From Gaiellasilicea sp963705515 (GTDB lineage Bacteria > Actinomycetota > Thermoleophilia > Gaiellales > Gaiellaceae): a stretch of 64,000 nucleotides of DNA. Position 1 is the stretch's first letter; every line of letters begins with the position of its first letter. A model generated the notes under the pieces. It was not told the DNA's origin and searched no databases. It saw only the letters and a program-made list of their open reading frames with translations. The position numbers and the translations under genes are program-made. The stretch covers positions 434,001 to 498,000 of the forward strand of contig CAVPJV010000009.1 in assembly GCA_963705515.1 (NCBI GenBank). Direction: 5' to 3'. This document shows positions 21,056-28,395 of the stretch, in pieces.

Positions 21056-22177
21056 CTAGGCCAGCGCGGCCGTCAGTGCCTCGGCGACCCGTTGCTGGTC
21101 CTCAGCCTCGATCGCGGTGAAGAACGGCAGCGCCAGCGTCCGCCGGGAAAGGTCCTCCGAGACCGGGCAGAGCCCCTCGCGGAAGCCGTAGCACTCGCGC
21201 ATGTAGGCCTGGAGGTGGATCGACGGCAGGTAGCGCGACGATGCGATCCCCTGCCGCTCGAGCTCGGCGATCACGCGCTCGCGGTCGGTGCCGCGGGCGA
21301 GCGTGACGACGTAGACGAACCAGGAGCGGATGTGGTCGGCGTCGTTTGCGAGCGGCACTTCGAGCCCGTCGACGCCGGCGAGCAGCTCGCCGTAGCGCGC
21401 AGCGGCGGCCCGCCGGAGCGCGAGGATCGTGTCGAGCTTTTCGACCTGGCCGGTCCCGAGCGCGGCGCGGATGTCGTCGATCCGGTAGTTGAAGCCGAGC
21501 CGTGCGTGGTCGAGCCAGCCGCCGCCGTCGGCGCGGCCCTGGTTGCGAAGGCTGACGAGCGAGCGCCAGGTCTCCTCGTCGTGCGTGGTGACGATCCCGC
21601 CCTCGCCGGTCGTCATCTGCTTGTTCGGGTAGAAGGCGAAGACCGCGTCGACGCCGTGGGAGCCGACCGTCTTTCCCCGGTACTCGGCGCCGAGCGCCTC
21701 GCACGAGTCCTGGATCAGCACGAGCCCGTGCTTCTCCGCCAGCTCGCGGAGCGGATCGAGCTCGCAGGGGTAGCCGAAGATGTCGACGGCGACGATCCCC
21801 CTCGTCCGCGGCGTGATCGCGACCTCGACCGCGGCTGGGTCGAGGTTCATCGTCCGCTCGTCGACGTCGGCGAATACGGGTGTCGCGCCCTCGTAGATGA
21901 AGCAGTTGGCCGAGGCGACGAAGGAGTACGGCGACGTGATCACCTCGTCGCCCTCCCCCAGGCCGCCGATCACCGCGAGCAGGTGCAGCCCGCTCGTGCC
22001 GGAGGAGACGGCGGCCGCGTACGGCGCGCCGACCTTCTCGGCGAAGACCCGTTCGAAGCGCTCGATTGCCGGGCCGAGCGAGAGCCGGCCCGACCGGAGC
22101 ACCTCCAGCACGAGCTCCTCGTCCCGCTCGTCCAGGTAGGGGGACGAGAGCGGGATCTGCCTCGTGCTGACCGTCAC
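21056..22177 (-). CDS. DegT/DnrJ/EryC1/StrS-family PLP aminotransferase
   Basis: 373 residues, fold-type I sugar-aminotransferase family. Visible are SSGTSGLHLLA (cofactor phosphate site), DSCEALGA (the Asp contacting the pyridine N), and the Schiff-base Lys in FYPNKQMTTGEGG. These enzymes usually transaminate keto-sugars bound to nucleotides for surface glycans or antibiotics, though no sugar-nucleotide genes are nearby. The start is GTG at 22177, overlapping the ilvE stop (GTGA). Its specific substrate is unknown. Confidence 0.93.
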   Translation of the reverse strand: MTVSTRQIPLSSPYLDERDEELVLEVLRSGRLSLGPAIERFERVFAEKVGAPYAAAVSSGTSGLHLLAVIGGLGEGDEVITSPYSFVASANCFIYEGATPVFADVDERTMNLDPAAVEVAITPRTRGIVAVDIFGYPCELDPLRELAEKHGLVLIQDSCEALGAEYRGKTVGSHGVDAVFAFYPNKQMTTGEGGIVTTHDEETWRSLVSLRNQGRADGGGWLDHARLGFNYRIDDIRAALGTGQVEKLDTILALRRAAAARYGELLAGVDGLEVPLANDADHIRSWFVYVVTLARGTDRERVIAELERQGIASSRYLPSIHLQAYMRECYGFREGLCPVSEDLSRRTLALPFFTAIEAEDQQRVAEALTAALA

Positions 22178-23109
22178 GCCTCTGCTGCGGTGGTGTTCTG
22201 GACGGCGACCCGGTCGAGCCAGTGGCCCCAGCGGTCGCTCTTGCCGCGCACCGTGTCGAGATATGCCTTCTGCAGCTCGAGCGTGACCGGCCCGACGCCG
22301 ACTTCGTGGTCGTCGACCGAGCGCACGGGCGTCACCTCGGCCGCGGTGCCGGTCATGAAGATCTCCTCGGCGAGGTAGAGGTCGGAGCGGATCACGTTCG
22401 CCTCCTCGACCACGTAGCCGAGGTCCTGCGCGATCTGGATGACGCTGTCACGCGTGATCCCGGGCAGGATCGAGGTCGAGAGCGGCGGCGTCCAGATCTT
22501 GCCGTCCTTGACGACGAAGACGTTCTCGCCGGAGCCGTCGGCGACGAAGCCCTCGGCCGTGAGCAGGATCGCCTCGTCGTAGCCGGCGCGCTGCGCCTCG
22601 TGCACGGCCAGCATCGAGTTCAGGTAGATCCCGGTCGCCTTCGCGACGTGCGGGATCGTGTTCGCGCCGATCCGGTTCCAGGAGGAGATCTTCGCGCGGA
22701 TGCCGGTGGTGGCGTTCTCGTCGCCGAGGTAGTTCGCCCACGGCCAGCTCATGATCACGACCTCGACCGGGTTCCCCTTCGTGTGCACGCCGAGCTCGCC
22801 GTAGCCGTAGAAGGCGAACGGACGCAGGTAGCACTCCGCCAGGCCGTTGCGGCCGATCAGCTCGTGCATCGCCGTCCGGATCTCGTCGACCGAGTACGGC
22901 AGCTCCATGTGGAGCAGCTTCGCCGAGTTGTCCAGGCGCTCCAGGTGCTCACGCAGCCTGAAGACGGCGGGGCCTTCGGGGGTCTCGTAGCAGCGGATGC
23001 CCTCGAAGACGCCGGTGCCGTAGTGCAGCCCATGGACGCCGACGTGCACCTTCGCGTCGTGCCAGTCGATGAACTCACCGTTCATCCAGATCGTCTCTGT
23101 CTCGCGCAT
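22174..23109 (-). CDS. ilvE: Branched-chain amino acid aminotransferase
   Basis: 311 residues, fold-type IV PLP enzyme converting branched-chain 2-keto acids to Val, Ile and Leu with glutamate. Characteristic segments are HYGTGVFEGIRCYET, YLRPFAFYGYGELG, the catalytic Lys in IPHVAKATGIYLNS, and the C-terminal MTGTAAEVTPV phosphate-binding loop. The ATG at 23109 is supported by a GAGGAG ribosome site. It lies in the operon downstream of serA and the YbaK-like gene. Confidence 0.95.
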   Translation of the reverse strand: MRETETIWMNGEFIDWHDAKVHVGVHGLHYGTGVFEGIRCYETPEGPAVFRLREHLERLDNSAKLLHMELPYSVDEIRTAMHELIGRNGLAECYLRPFAFYGYGELGVHTKGNPVEVVIMSWPWANYLGDENATTGIRAKISSWNRIGANTIPHVAKATGIYLNSMLAVHEAQRAGYDEAILLTAEGFVADGSGENVFVVKDGKIWTPPLSTSILPGITRDSVIQIAQDLGYVVEEANVIRSDLYLAEEIFMTGTAAEVTPVRSVDDHEVGVGPVTLELQKAYLDTVRGKSDRWGHWLDRVAVQNTTAAEA

Positions 23110-23125
23110 TGGAAGCGGTCTCCTC

Positions 23126-23626
23126 TCAGGCGGAATGGTAGGTGGAGTCCTGGACGGCGTCCACGGACTGCGCACGCGCGATCCGAACGAGGACACCGGG
23201 ATGCAAGGCCGCGAGGTGCGTGTCGGAGCCGGCTCCGACCCAGACGACGTCGTGGCTCAAGAGCGTCTGATCGATCAGCACGCGCTCGACGTTCGGCAGC
23301 GGGAACGGCGCCACGGCGCCGGGCGGGAAGCCTGTCGCCTCCTCCACCTCGGCAGGGCGCGCGATCTTCGCCTTCGCCGCGCCGACGGCGCGCGCGATCT
23401 TGTCGAGGTCGGCGCGCCGGTTGCCCGGAACGAGCGCGACGACGGGCTTGCCGTCGCACATGACCACGATCGCCTTGACGATCTGCTCCAGCGTGCAGCC
23501 GGCCGCCTTCGCGGCGTCCTCGGCGGTCGCGGTGCCGGACTCGAGCTCCTCGAGTCGCGCCTCGGCGCCGGCCTCCCGGAGATAGGCGGCGACCCGTTCG
23601 ACGGGCTCGGGCCAGGTCGCGCGCAC
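23126..23626 (-). CDS. YbaK/EbsC-type aminoacyl-tRNA deacylase
   Basis: 166 residues of the YbaK/prolyl-tRNA editing fold. The stretches TAEDAAKAAGCTLEQIVKAI (with the conserved Lys), VALVPGNRRADLDKIA, TGFPPGAVAPFPL and VWVGAGSDTHLAALHP match the trans-editing family, which hydrolyses mischarged tRNAs such as Cys- or Ala-tRNA-Pro. The start is GTG at 23626, where homology begins; the frame stays open further upstream without similarity. It sits 16 bp before ilvE. Confidence 0.88.
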   Translation of the reverse strand: MRATWPEPVERVAAYLREAGAEARLEELESGTATAEDAAKAAGCTLEQIVKAIVVMCDGKPVVALVPGNRRADLDKIARAVGAAKAKIARPAEVEEATGFPPGAVAPFPLPNVERVLIDQTLLSHDVVWVGAGSDTHLAALHPGVLVRIARAQSVDAVQDSTYHSA

Positions 23627-23664
23627 GACCGAAGCGTACCCGCACGGCGGCGCACCCCGGCCCC

Positions 23665-24108
23665 CTAGAGCCAACGGACGCGGCGCCGGTAGTCCTCGTA
23701 CTCGGGGAACTGCGCCGCCAGGTGCTCCTCCTCGATCGCGGCCTTCCGCCACCAGAGCGTGCCGAGCGCGAGCGCGCCGATCGTCGCCGGGACGCTCGAG
23801 GACAGTCCGACGCCGAGGAAGAACAGCAGGCCCGCGACGTAGATCGGGTGTCGGACGAAGCGGTACGGCCCCTTCTCGATCAGCTCCCCCGTCTCGCGGG
23901 GCCGTGGATACGGCGTCAGCGACTTGCCGAGCGAACGCGCCGACCAGACGAAGCCTGCGGCGCCGGCGAGCGCAATCGGGATCCCGACGAAGCTGAGTTG
24001 ACGTGGCCAGTACGGCGGCAGGAAGACGAGCACGACGAACAGCACCATCAGCACGGTCTGTGCGACCACCCAGCCGCCGCCGCGGTCAGACGGTGATGAA
24101 TTTGGCAT
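23665..24108 (-). CDS. Isoprenylcysteine carboxyl methyltransferase-like membrane protein
   Basis: 147 residues with three or four membrane helices and the ICMT/PEMT-type signature GPYRFVRHPIYVAGLLFFLG, followed by EEEHLAAQFPEYEDYRRRV. This SAM-dependent methyltransferase superfamily modifies lipids or small molecules at the membrane; the bacterial substrate is usually unknown. The ATG at 24108 lies inside the end of serA (23-bp overlap), so the genes are coupled. Confidence 0.85.
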   Translation of the reverse strand: MPNSSPSDRGGGWVVAQTVLMVLFVVLVFLPPYWPRQLSFVGIPIALAGAAGFVWSARSLGKSLTPYPRPRETGELIEKGPYRFVRHPIYVAGLLFFLGVGLSSSVPATIGALALGTLWWRKAAIEEEHLAAQFPEYEDYRRRVRWL

Positions 24109-25639
24109 CGTCGAAGCCCTCCCCCCGGATCCGCTGCACGAGCTCTGGCGGCGGCGCGGAGTCGATCGCCAGCGCCATCAGCGCCTTGCCGCCCTCCTTC
24201 GTCCGCGAGACGGCCATGTTCGCGATGTTGACGCCGCTCTCGCCGAACATCGTCCCGACCCGCCCGATCACGCCCGGGATGTCGTCGTAGCGGAAGAAGA
24301 CCATCCGCGGCGAGAGCTGGAGGTCGATCGCGAAGCCGAGCGCACCCGCGAGGAAGTGGCGGTGCTCCGGGCCGATGATCGTTCCCGAGACCTGGACGTC
24401 GTCGACCGCGACGGTGACGAGGCTCGTGTAGTCGCGCGTCTTTGCAGATCGCTCCTCCGTCACCTCGATCCCGCGCTCGGCTGCGATCACAGGGGCGTTG
24501 ACGTAGTTGACGGCCTGCTCGACCCGGCCCTGAAAGGCGCCGTTCAGCGCCGCAACGGTGAGGAGGCGGGTGTCGTGGTCGGCGATCGCGCCGTTGAACG
24601 AGAGCGCGATCCGGCGCGGGTGGCCGCCTGCGAGCTCGACTGCGAGCCGTCCCAGCTTGGCGGCGAGCGGGATGTAGGGGCCGAGTAGCTCGAGATCCTC
24701 GGCCCCGACGATCGGGATGTTGAGCGCGTTCGTGACGAGCCCGCCCTCGAGTGCGGCGACGACCTGCTCGGCGACGATCAAGCCGGCCCGGTCCTGCGCC
24801 TCCTCGGTGGACGCCGCAAGGTGCGGCGTGACGACGACGTTCTCGAGCTCGAGCAGCTCGCCCGTGTAGGGCTCGGCCGAGAAGACGTCGAGTGCGGCGC
24901 CCGCGACCTTGCCGTCGCGAACGGCCTGCGCGAGTGCGCTCTCGTCGACGAGCTCGCCGCGGGCGGCGTTGACGATCCGGACGCCGTCGCGCATCTGGGC
25001 GAGCGCCTCGGCGTCGACGAAGTGCCGGGTGTCGTCGGTGAGCGGCAGGTGCAGCGTCAGGAACTCCGCCGCGGCGAAGACCTCCGCCGGATCCTGTGCG
25101 TGCTCGGCCCCGAGCTCGCGAAAGCGCTCCGGCGCGACGAACGGGTCGTAGCCGACGACGCGCATGCCGAGACCGAGCGCTCGCCGAGCGACCTGCCGCC
25201 CGATCCGCCCGAACCCCAGCACACCGAGCGTCTTGTCGGCGAGCTCGATCCCGCCCCAGCGCGAGCGCTCCCAGCGGCCATCCTTGAGCGCCGCGTGCGC
25301 CTGCGGGATGTTGCGCGCCAGCGCCACCAGCAGCCCGATCGTGTGCTCGGCAGCCGAGACGACCGTGGAGTCGGGTGCGTTCGCGACGACGATCCCGCGG
25401 CGCGTGGCGGCGTCCACGTCGACGTTGTCGACCCCCACGCCCGCCCGGCCGATCACTTTCAGCCGGTCGGCGCGCTCGATCACGTCTGCGGTCAGCTTCG
25501 TCGCCGAGCGGATCACGATCGCGTCGTAGCCGCCGATGATCTCGTCGAGCGGCGAGTCGGCGTCCTCGTCGACGTCGAAGCGCGAGCGCAGCAATTCGAC
25601 GCCGGCGGGGGCGATCGCCTCCCGCACGAGAACCTTCAG
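24086..25639 (-). CDS. serA: D-3-phosphoglycerate dehydrogenase
   Basis: About 517 residues, first step of serine synthesis. A nucleotide-binding domain (GRAGVGVDNVD, LGVLGFGRIGRQVARRA) is followed by NAARGELVDE (active Arg) and the catalytic TPHLAAST (His). An intervening ASB domain and a C-terminal ACT domain (FRYDDIPGVIGRVGTMFGE) make this the long, serine-regulated type. The N-terminal strand KVLVREAIAP is preceded only by CTG (25639), overlapping the upstream stop as CTGA. A GTG at 25627 would cut off that strand. The upstream aminotransferase probably supplies the next enzymatic step. Confidence 0.94.
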   Translation of the reverse strand: MKVLVREAIAPAGVELLRSRFDVDEDADSPLDEIIGGYDAIVIRSATKLTADVIERADRLKVIGRAGVGVDNVDVDAATRRGIVVANAPDSTVVSAAEHTIGLLVALARNIPQAHAALKDGRWERSRWGGIELADKTLGVLGFGRIGRQVARRALGLGMRVVGYDPFVAPERFRELGAEHAQDPAEVFAAAEFLTLHLPLTDDTRHFVDAEALAQMRDGVRIVNAARGELVDESALAQAVRDGKVAGAALDVFSAEPYTGELLELENVVVTPHLAASTEEAQDRAGLIVAEQVVAALEGGLVTNALNIPIVGAEDLELLGPYIPLAAKLGRLAVELAGGHPRRIALSFNGAIADHDTRLLTVAALNGAFQGRVEQAVNYVNAPVIAAERGIEVTEERSAKTRDYTSLVTVAVDDVQVSGTIIGPEHRHFLAGALGFAIDLQLSPRMVFFRYDDIPGVIGRVGTMFGESGVNIANMAVSRTKEGGKALMALAIDSAPPPELVQRIRGEGFDDAKFITV

Positions 25640-26790
25640 ACCGGGGTCCCTTCCGCGTAGACCTCGAGCGCGCGCGAGGCGGCGATGCCGCGCTCGATGG
25701 GGGCGCCCAGCTCGTGCAGGACGAGCTCGACCGCGTTGAGGGCGGTGGCGATGTCGAACTCGTCGTACCAGCCGATGTGGCCGATCCGGAAGATCGCGTT
25801 CTTCAGCTCGCCCTGCCCGCCGGCGATCGTGACGCCGTGGCGGTCGCGCAGCGCGAGCGTCAGCTCGCGGGACTCGATCCCCTCCGGCATCCGCGCGGCG
25901 GTGACCACGGCAGCACGATCCTCGTCCGGCGAGAACAGCTCGAGGCCCATCGCCTTGACTCCCGCCCGGCACGCCCGGCCGAGCCGGACGTGGCGCTCGA
26001 AGGCGTTGTCGAGCCCGTCGTCGAGCAGCAGCCCGAGCGCGACGTCGAGCGCGACGATCAGCGACACGGCCGGCGTGAAGGCGGCGTCGAGTTGCTCCTG
26101 CGCCTTGCGGGTGCGCCGCCAGTCGAAGTAGAAGCTCGGCAGCGTCGAGCGCTCGACGTGCTCCCACGCCGCCGGCGAGACGGCGGCGGTCGCGAGCCCC
26201 GGCGGCGCCATCAGCGCTTTCTGCGAGCCCGAGATGACGACGTCGATGCCCCACTCGTCCATCTCGAGCGGCACCGCGCCGAGGCTCGACACGGCGTCGA
26301 CGACGACGAGTGCGCCCGCGTCCTTGACAACGGCGGCCAGCGACTGGATGTCGGCCACGACGCCGGTCGACGTCTCCGAATGGACGAGGAAGACGAGCGA
26401 GACCGGGTCGATCGAGTCGAGCTTGGCGCGTAGGTCGTCGGCGGTGGGCGTCTCTCCCCAGGAGTAGCTGAGCTCTTCGACCTCGCAGCCGTACGTCTTC
26501 GCCATCGAGACCCAGCGCTCGCCGAAGGAGCCTGCCGAGACGGCCAGTACCCGCTCGCCCGGCGAGCAGAGGCTGACGATCGCGGACTCGAACGCCCCCG
26601 TCCCCGAGCACGTGAAGAGGAGCACCTCGTTCTCGGTCCGGTGCACCTCCTTGAGCCGGCCGAGCACGCGCGCGTAGACCTCGCGGAAGTCCGGTGCCCG
26701 GTGGTGGAGAACGGGCTCGGCGAGCGCGGCGAGCACCTGCGGCGGCACCGGGGTCGGCCCGGGCGTGAACAGGTACCGCTTCTGCGCCAT
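25636..26790 (-). CDS. Class V aminotransferase (alanine-glyoxylate / serine-pyruvate type)
   Basis: 384 residues, PLP fold-type I. Visible are FTPGPTPVPPQVLAAL at the start, CSGTGAFESAI (cofactor phosphate loop), HSETSTGV, and the Schiff-base Lys in ISGSQKALMAPPG. Related enzymes transaminate serine, alanine, glyoxylate or, paired with SerA in some prokaryotes, phosphohydroxypyruvate. Being directly coupled to serA with no serC nearby, it is the best candidate for the second step of serine synthesis; that is inference. It is the first gene of the operon, 35 bp downstream of a 19-bp palindrome. Confidence 0.92.
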   Translation of the reverse strand: MAQKRYLFTPGPTPVPPQVLAALAEPVLHHRAPDFREVYARVLGRLKEVHRTENEVLLFTCSGTGAFESAIVSLCSPGERVLAVSAGSFGERWVSMAKTYGCEVEELSYSWGETPTADDLRAKLDSIDPVSLVFLVHSETSTGVVADIQSLAAVVKDAGALVVVDAVSSLGAVPLEMDEWGIDVVISGSQKALMAPPGLATAAVSPAAWEHVERSTLPSFYFDWRRTRKAQEQLDAAFTPAVSLIVALDVALGLLLDDGLDNAFERHVRLGRACRAGVKAMGLELFSPDEDRAAVVTAARMPEGIESRELTLALRDRHGVTIAGGQGELKNAIFRIGHIGWYDEFDIATALNAVELVLHELGAPIERGIAASRALEVYAEGTPV

Positions 26791-26824
26791 TGCCGCACCC
26801 TAGCGTGGCGCCGGGACGGAGACT

Positions 26825-26843
26825 TTGTGTTTCTGAAACACAA
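26825..26843. promoter_or_regulatory. 19-bp palindromic operator, copy 1
   Basis: TTGTGTTTC-T-GAAACACAA is a perfect inverted repeat around one base. It lies 34 bp upstream of the class V aminotransferase start. The only other copy seen in the window is at 26894-26912. Confidence 0.7.
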
Positions 26844-26893
26844 GCCGTGTCGGCCCCGCTCAACCAAGCCGTTCCGAAGCGCCGAACACCCGC

Positions 26894-26912
26894 TTGTGTT
26901 TCAGAAACACAA
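26894..26912. promoter_or_regulatory. 19-bp palindromic operator, copy 2
   Basis: Identical arms to copy 1 (TTGTGTTTC-A-GAAACACAA), differing only in the central base. It is 18 bp upstream of the divergent membrane-protein gene; the centres of the two copies are 69 bp apart. A dimeric repressor could bind both and control the divergent promoters together. Confidence 0.7.
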
Positions 26913-26930
26913 TCTCACTACGCTCCCGGC

Positions 26931-27545
26931 GTGGAAGCGATCCTCGCCTTCGGCGCCGCGCTCCTGACCTTCCGGCTCGCCGGGCTGCTCGCCGCGCGGT
27001 GGCGTGCGCAGCGGCAGCCGTACCTGCTCGCCTGGACGGCGGGGCTCGCCGCCTACGCGCTCGGTGCGGCCGCGATCGCGGCCGGAGCCGCAGCCGGCTG
27101 GAACGAGGGCAGCTTCCGCGCCTACTACCTCTTCGGCGGCCTCCTGACCGCCGCGCTGCTCGGCACCGGCTCACTCCTGCTGGCGGGCGTGCGGATCGCC
27201 GGCCCGGTCGCGCTCGTCTACGTCGGCCTCGCCGTCGGCGTCGCCCTCGCTGTCCCGCTGGAGTCGCCGATCGCGGGCAGCTCGATTCCGGAGGCGCAGG
27301 AGCACCTGGCGTTCTTTCCGGCCCGGATGCTCGCGATCGTCGGCAACGTCGCCGGCTCGACCGCCCTCGTCGTCGTCGCGATCCGCGGCTTCCGCCGCCG
27401 CCCGCTCGGCAACGCACTGCTGCTGGCCGGCTTCGCGACCGCGGCTGTCGGAAGCGCGCTCGCGGGGCTAGGCACCGCCGAGACGGCCGCGTTCATCGCC
27501 GCAGGTGCAGGACTTTTGTATGCGGGAACCGTTGCCGAACGCTAA
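26931..27545 (+). CDS. Polytopic membrane protein of unknown function
   Basis: 204 residues with about six or seven hydrophobic helices and little else; short loops are rich in Arg. The start is GTG at 26931, where hydrophobic sequence begins. The frame extends upstream through the palindromes but that part is not credible. I do not recognise the family. It is divergent from the serine operon and shares its operator region, so it may transport or sense a related metabolite. Confidence 0.75.
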   Translation: MEAILAFGAALLTFRLAGLLAARWRAQRQPYLLAWTAGLAAYALGAAAIAAGAAAGWNEGSFRAYYLFGGLLTAALLGTGSLLLAGVRIAGPVALVYVGLAVGVALAVPLESPIAGSSIPEAQEHLAFFPARMLAIVGNVAGSTALVVVAIRGFRRRPLGNALLLAGFATAAVGSALAGLGTAETAAFIAAGAGLLYAGTVAER

Positions 27546-27601
27546 CGATCCTAACCTTTTGCAAACAGGACAATTGCTAGCCTAGGCCGGCAACACATCG
27601 C

Positions 27602-27635
27602 CGCCCGGGCACTTGCGGCTCTTCCCTGCCCGGCG
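27602..27635 (+). other. Bulged hairpin in the leader of the Rpf-like gene
   Basis: CGCC and GGGCA, separated by one bulged C, pair with TGCCC and GGCG across a 15-nt loop, about 30 nt before the Rpf-like start codon. The 120-nt leader begins in an unusually AT-rich patch (27552-27585). I could not assign it to a known riboswitch class. Confidence 0.35.
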
Positions 27636-27667
27636 TCGGCCGTCGTGTCAACGATCTTGGAGGTCAT

Positions 27668-28228
27668 GTGAGGAATCCGTTCGTGCGCCTGCTCGTGCTT
27701 GCCGGCGCCCTCTCGATCGCACTGGGTGCGGCCACCCAGACATCGCCCCACGCCGCGACGTCCTCGGCGGCGCGCCTGGCGCAGCTGGACGCAATCTCCG
27801 ACTACCGCGCCGAGACGTGGCGGTGGCAGGCCGTGATGAGCAAGCCGAGAACGCCGACGCTCTACAGCGAGCGGCGGACGAGGGATACGACCTACCTGCG
27901 CTGGGTGCGCGACCTCTGGCGCGGCCGCGCCACCAGGGCGCAGCGCCTCGCCCAGCACCCGCCGCACCGGCGCCAGTGGCTCTGCATCCATCGTTTCGAG
28001 CGCCATCCCGAGCAGGGCTGGGCGACGCGCACCGGCAACGGCTACTACGGCGGGCTGCAGATGGACATCTCGTTCCAGCGCACCTACGGGGGCGAACTGC
28101 TGCGCCGCAAGGGGACGGCGAACCGCTGGACGCCGGCGGAGCAGATGTGGGTCGCCGAGCGCGCCTACCGCAGCGGCCGCGGCTTCTACCCGTGGCCGAA
28201 CACCGCCCGCAACTGCGGCCTGATCTAG
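27668..28228 (+). CDS. Secreted Rpf/transglycosylase-like protein
   Basis: 186 residues. A signal peptide (about 1-30) and a charged helical linker are followed by a C-terminal ~80-residue domain with WLCIHRFERH (catalytic-type Glu), TGNGYYGGLQMD and AYRSGRGFYPWPNTARNCGL. This is the pattern of resuscitation-promoting-factor / lysozyme-like transglycosylases. These cleave the glycan backbone of peptidoglycan during regrowth or division. GTG at 27668 is preceded by TTGGAGG. No LysM or other wall-binding module is present. Confidence 0.88.
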   Translation: MRNPFVRLLVLAGALSIALGAATQTSPHAATSSAARLAQLDAISDYRAETWRWQAVMSKPRTPTLYSERRTRDTTYLRWVRDLWRGRATRAQRLAQHPPHRRQWLCIHRFERHPEQGWATRTGNGYYGGLQMDISFQRTYGGELLRRKGTANRWTPAEQMWVAERAYRSGRGFYPWPNTARNCGLI

Positions 28229-28395
28229 GTCTCGGTCTCGTCGTTCTCGTCGTCGGGGGAGCGGCCACCGCGCCGCTCCCGCAGGTAGACGGCGAGGAAG
28301 ATGCCGGCGATCGAGACCGCGAGCAGCGTCTCGATGATCGCGCCGCCGACGCCGCCGTGAGCGACGACCGGCGCTAGCCCCGCGACAGGAGCCAC
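28225..28395 (-). CDS. Small single-pass membrane protein
   Basis: 56 residues from GTG at 28395: a short His-Gly-rich N-terminus, one membrane helix (IIETLLAVSIAGIFLAVYL), then a basic and a very acidic tail (DDENDETET). It overlaps the end of the large membrane protein gene by 22 bp and touches the convergent Rpf-like gene's stop. Too small for family recognition; likely an accessory subunit of its neighbour. Confidence 0.6.
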   Translation of the reverse strand: MAPVAGLAPVVAHGGVGGAIIETLLAVSIAGIFLAVYLRERRGGRSPDDENDETET

